Positions 17,726 to 23,125 of a stretch of 23,125 nt of DNA are shown here, piece by piece; position 1 is the stretch's first letter, and every line of letters begins with the position of its first letter. The translations under genes and the position numbers were made by a program. The notes under the pieces were generated by a model. It worked only from the letters and a program-made list of their open reading frames with translations. It was not told the origin of the DNA and made no database searches. The DNA is from Folioceros fuciformis. Its lineage: Eukaryota > Anthocerotophyta > Anthocerotopsida > Anthocerotales. The DNA lies in contig JBNGIO010006333.1 of assembly GCA_049999805.1 (NCBI GenBank), forward strand, positions 219,550 through 242,674. Direction: 5' to 3'.

Positions 17726-20673
17726 TCAACTTGCAGTGGTGTTTCCAGGAGCTGGCAATCGGGGGCCAAGAGGAGTACGACCGACGTCGCCTGAGTCCTT
17801 ACTGTTACATCCAGTTAGGAGTCCCATGAGATCCAACGACTTGATCTTATCCATCTCCTTGCCTGGATTGAAGAGGAATGTTTCAGATAGCGCACGGGAC
17901 ATAAGGAAGGGCTGTTTTGTCTTCCTCCGGCGACAAAAGACAACGAAGATAGGCATACCTTCTTCAAGGCTTAAAAGAAGAGCCCTCGTTTCCAGATGTA
18001 GAGCGTGCCCGCTTCTGCCAGCGGCTGACATCGATCTTAACACTGCACCACCATACCAAGTACGCTGGTCAAACCATAAGAGTACAGTCTGCAAGCGAAC
18101 CCCTGACAAACAGAAACCCTGACGAATAGAAGCCCCGACTGACACAGAAACCCTGACAAAGAGAGCAGCAGAGGAAAAAAGAAAGCGTACCTTGTAAAAG
18201 GTTTTCCTGATTAGATTCATCGCACTCTCTTAGATGCCTCTGGAGTACAGCAAACCGTTCCTGATAAGGGAGGTCCTGGACGTTCTTCTTGAAGCTCGCA
18301 GGACTGGATGCCAGTGCAAGCGACTTGCCCCAGTCTAAGTCGGGCTTCACAGAACTCATCCTCCTTTCCCCCTTGCAGCCCTGGGAACTACTTGGAGTAA
18401 AGTTCAAGGCCAATGGCAAGGACGGTTCACCAGCTGAAAAAGAGATATCGTGTACTGGCATACGAGAATGCGCTGGAACCGCATAACACTTTCCGGGCCT
18501 CAGAGCTACGTCAGAATTTCGATCCCTCAACGCCCTTGTGCTGAACTGAGAGTTGCTCAAAGTGTCGTTAGCACCAGCTGTACAGTCTGATGAAACACAC
18601 TCCATCCCGGAGGCAGACTTTTGACCATAATCCTTCGTGGGCGAGACACACTGGGGATGGTCCTGTTGTCTGCTCAAGTAGCCCCCTATACCCTTGAGAG
18701 AGGCGACTTGCGTGAGTTTCCCAGCAGGGAAAAAAATATGCTCCCTTCCTGCATCAGCCTTGCGAGAGAAATATTGCGACTGTGTGTCAACAGCGCAAGC
18801 AGCAACAGCAGATGCGCAGTATTGGTCCATGTCGTTGACCCCACCGGCAGTAGAAGAATACCGGGATCGGTCCGCAGCGATTCCAAATCCAGCATCCACT
18901 CTGCCTAGAAAATGCTGCTCCTGCGGATGTGGTGAGCCCTGACTGCTGGACTGCTGATTCTGTGAGTCGTCGCGTAGACATGTTAATTTTCTCTTCATGG
19001 ATGAATTATTTGGTTCTACACTGTCCGTGTCTTGTCCCATCCTGGTCTGCCTTGAATCCTTGACAGACGATGCGGTTAGCAGTTGCATGTATAATCCACA
19101 TTCCGCTGGGGTTGGAGGAGCAGGCACCATGCCTGGTGATAGGGCAATTTGCGACGACTGTCCAGGATTACACAGCTCCAGCTGGTTCAATTCTGCGTGT
19201 GCAATAGGGGGCTGATACAGATGTTGCCACGTCGAAGCAGTTGCGCTTGATAGCACGCTATTGCGCACCCACTTCTCAGGTTCAGAAGCAGGATCCTCAG
19301 GCAAGTGTCGACCAATTACTCGGGAACCACCATCTGAAATAGCATCTGCAGCAAAAGTTCTTGGAATGGAACTTGCTTGTTGCTGTACTGGCAACAAGCA
19401 AACGGACGCCGAACCCTCATACCCGTGTCCTGCTGGAGTAGGAGACTTAAATAGATCAAGCTGGACACGGCTATTCCCTGTAGCTGACGGTATGATGCCA
19501 GTACCTTTAGGACGCTTAGATGCTTCTGCAGCATAGGCCTGAGGTCCACTATAGAGAAACGACGGTTGAATGTTGGCCTGCATGCCTTTGAAGGGCTGCT
19601 GCAGCTGCAAATCTTCCGGTGATATGCTCAATTTGGGTGCTGCCAAAGTGGCCAGAGCCCGAGCTGACGGAGGCTGACCCACACGAGGGCGGTGCTGTGG
19701 CGAAAGGCCCTTTTGAAGTTGCAACCGGTGAGTCCCAACTTGAGGTGTCTGATGACTACTGCTCAAAGAGAATGCCAGCATATTTTCCTTTTGACTTGCC
19801 TCCGGAGCCTGAAAGACCTTTGATGGGCTGAATGAAACCTGCTGCACCTGAACCTGCTTCAACCCTGCGGACTCCTCGACAAACTCCAAAGGGAGCGGCG
19901 TGCTTTTGCCTTGGGGTGGAGGGCCGCTAAAGGGACCTGAGTTGTCCACCGGAGTTTCAACACTTTGCGGCTGCTTTGGGGTTGACTGCAGTGGGGTGGA
20001 AGGTCCCAGCTCAGGAAGAAAATCAATCTTGTGTCCCTTCTCCTTCGATCGATGAGGATTCTGCGATGATAAGAAGAGCTGTTTACAGGACGAAAAGATT
20101 CAAGACTTACATGACAGGGCTCCAGATTCTGTAGACATGAGCTGACTTACTTGATAAGAATCCATCCAGTGAGGTAACATCAATGACTCTTTTGACTCTA
20201 AGGTTGGTTCACATCCAGGCTCCAACTTCACTGGGTAAGCGACAAAACAGTAAGCAAGGATGAGTGCCAGAGAGCACGAGTGAGCGAAGGATCACTCAGT
20301 CAGATGCGGTGAACAATGAATTCCCCATGTCCATGACATAGGGAGGAAGTGTCGACAAGACGAGATGTGCACAAGTAAAACATAACACGTTTCGAAGCTA
20401 TCAAGCGTCCCACACGTTGCAATGAAAAGCATGGGACACTACTGAAACAAATTCAAAGATAACAAGCACAATATTGCAGGTGAAGACAGTTGAAAATCAA
20501 GACACACCTGCCTCTGACCCCGACAAGGAGGACATTGACTTGCCATTACGTACAGAGAGGTTGTCATTCCAGAGTGAGTGAGAAGTGTGAGCCTGCCCAG
20601 TAAGGGCATCTCGTTGAGTACCGAAAATGCCCACAGATAATTCAGTAGCCACTGGCTCCACAGCAGTTGTCAT
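17726..20673 (-). CDS. Ser/Gln-rich protein with helical C-terminus, function unknown
   Basis: Five minus-strand exons join in frame: 20508-20673, 20151-20230, 18191-20060, 17959-18042 and 17726-17862, giving 778 residues. The central exon alone encodes 623 codons of low-complexity sequence rich in Ser, Gln and Pro, without recognisable domains and probably disordered. Two short parts look constrained. One is LMLPHWMDSYQNPHRSKEKG around the exon 2/3 junction (about 72-91). The other is the C-terminus (about 680-750), running from LPYQERFAVLQRHLRECDES through LRSMSAAGRSGHALHLETRA to LSLEEGKEMDKIKSLDLMGL across three exons, predicted as amphipathic helices. I have an impression of similar C-termini in uncharacterised plant proteins, without a name. 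The start ATG at 20673 is the first in-frame ATG of exon 1, preceded by gggg; a leader intron or further 5' exon is possible. No function is proposed; a nuclear scaffold or co-regulator would fit the composition but is a guess. Confidence 0.72.
18098..18163 (+). repeat. Intronic minisatellite, four 16-18-base units
   Basis: Four adjacent units occur at 18098-18113, 18114-18129, 18130-18147 and 18148-18163, each a variant of aaaccctgacaaacag. They lie wholly inside the intron 18043-18190 of the Ser/Gln-rich gene. Without intron removal the frame runs on through these repeats and adds a spurious Phe/Ser/Val-rich tail, so automated gene calls may be wrong here. Confidence 0.8.
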
Positions 20674-22267
20674 CCCCGGTGTAGGCCACGAGAGGCAGGA
20701 GATAGGGGTTCCCACCCACAACCTACTGTGTTCCCAACGAGCACAACTGGTGCTAAAGCGGCCTTAGTGCGTGATCCTTTCCACAGGCTACAATAGGCTT
20801 CTGGACACGGTCAGGAGGATCTCATCACATTACCATGTTCGGCCGGTAACATAGTATGATTTAGCCACTATCTCCTGCTTTCCTTCGAAGGCGACGTACA
20901 TCTGTTCACAGAATCGGTTCCTCTGAGCATGACATTCAAATCCTTCAACCAACGAAAATTACCAGAAGGTAAGCTTGACATAAGGTGCAAGCTGTTCGAA
21001 GTCCGCAGGAGATACTGCGAAAACAGTGACAAGGAACCGCAGGCAAGACGCTTCACCATGCATCGTCTTCACATCCTCAAAGGTTACATCATCGATGACC
21101 CAAAGTGGCACCATGCGTGAGACAGCGAGTCCAACCACTTGTCCAAAATAGACCAGACGACGCGTGCATACATTCAAAACGCCGGGACCTCAACGACGAG
21201 GGAGGCGTGTGCTGACATGCTAGACCAACAGAGAAAACTGCAACAGGTTGCGATCCTCTCTCCATAAAGAGAAACTTCCTGCGCCTGCCTAGCGATTATT
21301 TCGACAGGCTACCCATCAGGTTGAGGTCGAATTCCATGCGACAATCAAGGGCGCCCAAAACCGCTCCAACCAAACTTAGTAACAATTCAAGCTAGAGGCG
21401 CAGGCGCCCGCGTCCGGGCGGCAAAGGTGAGGACAGGGGAACGTAATGCGCAGCGAGGCATCCCTGCGGCACGGCTGACTGACATACCCCGCCACTCCAA
21501 GAAGCAGCCACCAAACATTCCAGCTCGGCGGGCGACCCGACTCTTTGACCTCGGCGCTGCGCTAGCGGCACCTCACTCTCCCGCAGATAAACCGCAACAA
21601 AGCAACCAGCCGCCGGAGCTGGACAGAGCCACAAACGGCAAATGCAAGAAAATCCCAATCATTCCGGCCTCAAGGGACACGAATCCAAAGCTGAACCCAG
21701 TCCGGCAGCCAAGAAGCACACACTAGAAAGCCTCGGCCAAGAACAACAAGAAACCGACTCTTCCAAATTCACGAAGACCTTAGAAAACCAGCCTGACATG
21801 CAAAACAGCACCTTCAAGTCACCTTGCTCACCTCAACCGCAGTCGGCTTCCTTCAAGCCAGCACCTGGCGGTCCCCGGGGGAGGCGTATCTCACGATCCC
21901 GCCGCTCCCCGACCGCGCCCCTGCCAGTGCCGCTGCCGCTGCCGTTCCGTCCATGGCAGCATTCGAAATCCGGGACCGAATTGGCGGCCACACCGGTCTG
22001 CTCTGGAGGCAGCAACCGCGCGCACACAGGAACCAAGCCCCGTGCCGCGCCGCTCACGCTGCCCCTTCTCCTGCTGCCGTGCTCAGAGGTGGAATGGATT
22101 GCACGGGACAGTTCACAGCAACCCGAACATCCGGCTGGCGCAGTGCGTAAAATCGAAGAACCGGAAAGCAGGCTGGTAATATAGGGGGCGGGGAAGGCGG
22201 AGTTGGAGGCGGAGGCGGAAGCGGAGGGCCCTCCGTTTGGTGACCGTTAGAGCGGACCTGCCTTTCC
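20674..22267. other. Upstream region of the Ser/Gln-rich gene up to the assembly gap
   Basis: The part nearest the gene (20674-21400) should contain its 5' leader and promoter, possibly with a leader intron. Minus-strand frames at 20868-21177 have no recognisable family. From about 21400 the sequence becomes GC-rich. A plus-strand frame of 180 codons (21642-22184) is Pro/Ser/Arg-rich with no domain and looks like a compositional frame in GC-rich DNA. Repeated ggcgga words (about 22196-22228) precede the gap. I call no gene here, but the first exon of a gene hidden by the gap cannot be excluded. Confidence 0.45.
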
Positions 22268-22367
22268 NNNNNNNNNNNNNNNNNNNNNNNNNNNNNNNNN
22301 NNNNNNNNNNNNNNNNNNNNNNNNNNNNNNNNNNNNNNNNNNNNNNNNNNNNNNNNNNNNNNNNNNN
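22268..22367. other. Assembly gap, exactly 100 N
   Basis: One hundred consecutive undetermined bases. The round length is the usual placeholder for a scaffold join of unknown size, so the distance and even the relationship between the two sides are not established. Any open frame crossing it is meaningless. Confidence 0.98.
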
Positions 22368-23125
22368 AAAAGAGAGGGAGAGGGCCTGGGCGAAGCCGTC
22401 TCCCGCGCATTTGCCAAAACTCGAAACGAAACGCAGCGGTCAGGTGAGGTCGGGTCTGGTCCGGCCCGGGCCGAGCGAGTAGGGTTCCGCAAAGCAGCGT
22501 GCGACTGTGCCATGATTGGCGCAGTGGGCCCCGGCGCCAGAGCATCCCATGCCATGCGCTCGCATAATGAAACGTTTCACCGACTGGAAAACGAGAATCG
22601 GGAATCGGGAATGGGTTGAATCTAGATTGTGGTAGACCGCAGGCCCGAGGCAGGGTGTGGCAGGCAGGTCAGGGCAAGGCGGGCGCACCTGTCTAGACGC
22701 AGCACGTCTTCTCCTTCCTCTCCGCCAACGGAACTCCTGCCTCTTTGCGTCTCGCACGACTCAAAAATCCGTACGGTGCAGACAAGGCGCGGGCGGGCCC
22801 CGAGGACATTCAAACTTCGGGCTGCTTCGCCCTCTTGCACGAAAAGCCTGCAAGTTCTGCAACGCTTTTGCTTCCTTTCCGATTTCAAAGCGCGGTACTG
22901 TAGAGGACGCTGTGACTCAGCGGCTGTGGCATGTGGAATTGCAAGTGTGGGGCGGGCGGTGCGGAATCGAAGGATCTGGCTCCTGATTTTGACTCTGGTT
23001 ACCTCTAACCCCGTAGGGTGTGATAGAGATCAGGGTGTATGGTTAGGGTTAGGGTTCAAGGTTGGGAGATAGCAGGCAGGGGACCGTGACAGTGGGTGGG
23101 TGAGGATTGCGCGGGGCGATGGATC
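22368..23125. other. Right-edge stretch without a recognisable gene
   Basis: 758 bases after the gap hold no frame with recognisable content on either strand. The sequence is GC-rich with a small tandem of gaatcggg words (22594-22611) and a telomere-like word cluster near 23041. It could be the promoter or leader of a gene beyond the window. Confidence 0.45.
23041..23056 (+). repeat. Short telomere-like repeat (ggttagggttagggtt)
   Basis: Two and a half ttaggg-type units in a row. Plant promoters often carry telo-box words of this kind near transcription starts, so a promoter element is more likely than a former chromosome end. Single ttagggtta or tagggtta words also occur near 3001 and 3347. 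Confidence 0.5.

Noticed and set aside
20868-21177. Extra 5' coding exons of the Ser/Gln-rich gene
   Set aside because: Minus-strand frames here show no conserved sequence, and a plausible ATG already exists downstream at 20673; they may be leader or intron.
21642-22184. Plus-strand open frame of 180 codons as a gene
   Set aside because: Pro/Ser/Arg-rich composition without any domain, in GC-rich DNA where long frames arise by chance, overlapped by equally open minus-strand frames.
23041-23056. True telomere or chromosome end
   Set aside because: Only two and a half units, followed by unique sequence; more like a promoter telo-box or chance.

Overview
The window is nuclear DNA from a photosynthetic eukaryote of the green-plant (streptophyte) lineage. 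This rests on four spliced genes whose best matches from memory are plant proteins, on short GT-AG introns (about 67-400 bases) and on a plant-type GT77 Golgi glycosyltransferase. Species cannot be fixed from sequence alone; a bryophyte, lycophyte or charophyte alga is as possible as a seed plant. A run of exactly 100 N marks an assembly gap. No prokaryotic operon, CRISPR array, rRNA or tRNA was seen.

Layout. 1-5180: no recognisable gene; holds a 22-bp perfect hairpin (1875-1927), CTGG-rich low complexity and, near its end, the GC-rich upstream region of the next gene. 5181-5247: (GAGCA/GAACA)n microsatellite in the likely 5' leader. 5300-8443 (+): five-exon gene for a type II membrane GT77 glycosyltransferase resembling Arabidopsis RAY1, with a second GT-A-like domain in its N-terminal half. 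8991-11881 (-): 14-exon gene for a 2-phosphoglycerate-kinase-like P-loop protein related to the plant LPA1 group. It converges on the glycosyltransferase gene. 12400-15400: AT-rich, transposon-derived block with a tandem array of short palindromes (13599-13800) and a broken non-LTR reverse transcriptase on the minus strand. 15644-17190 (+): seven-exon gene for an organelle-targeted NusB-domain protein. 17726-20673 (-): five-exon gene for a Ser/Gln-rich protein with a conserved-looking helical C-terminus, convergent with the NusB gene. 20674-23125: upstream region, GC-rich low complexity, the gap and a short telomere-like motif.

The four genes do not form a pathway. They are two convergent pairs (GT77/2PGK-like and NusB/Ser-Gln-rich). 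The facing 5' ends of the 2PGK-like and NusB genes are separated by the transposon-rich block. Exon models were built by hand: every junction was placed at a GT-AG boundary and checked so that the joined frame stays open. One junction (exons 9/10 of the 2PGK-like gene) is tentative. Family names come from remembered family motifs, not from a database search.
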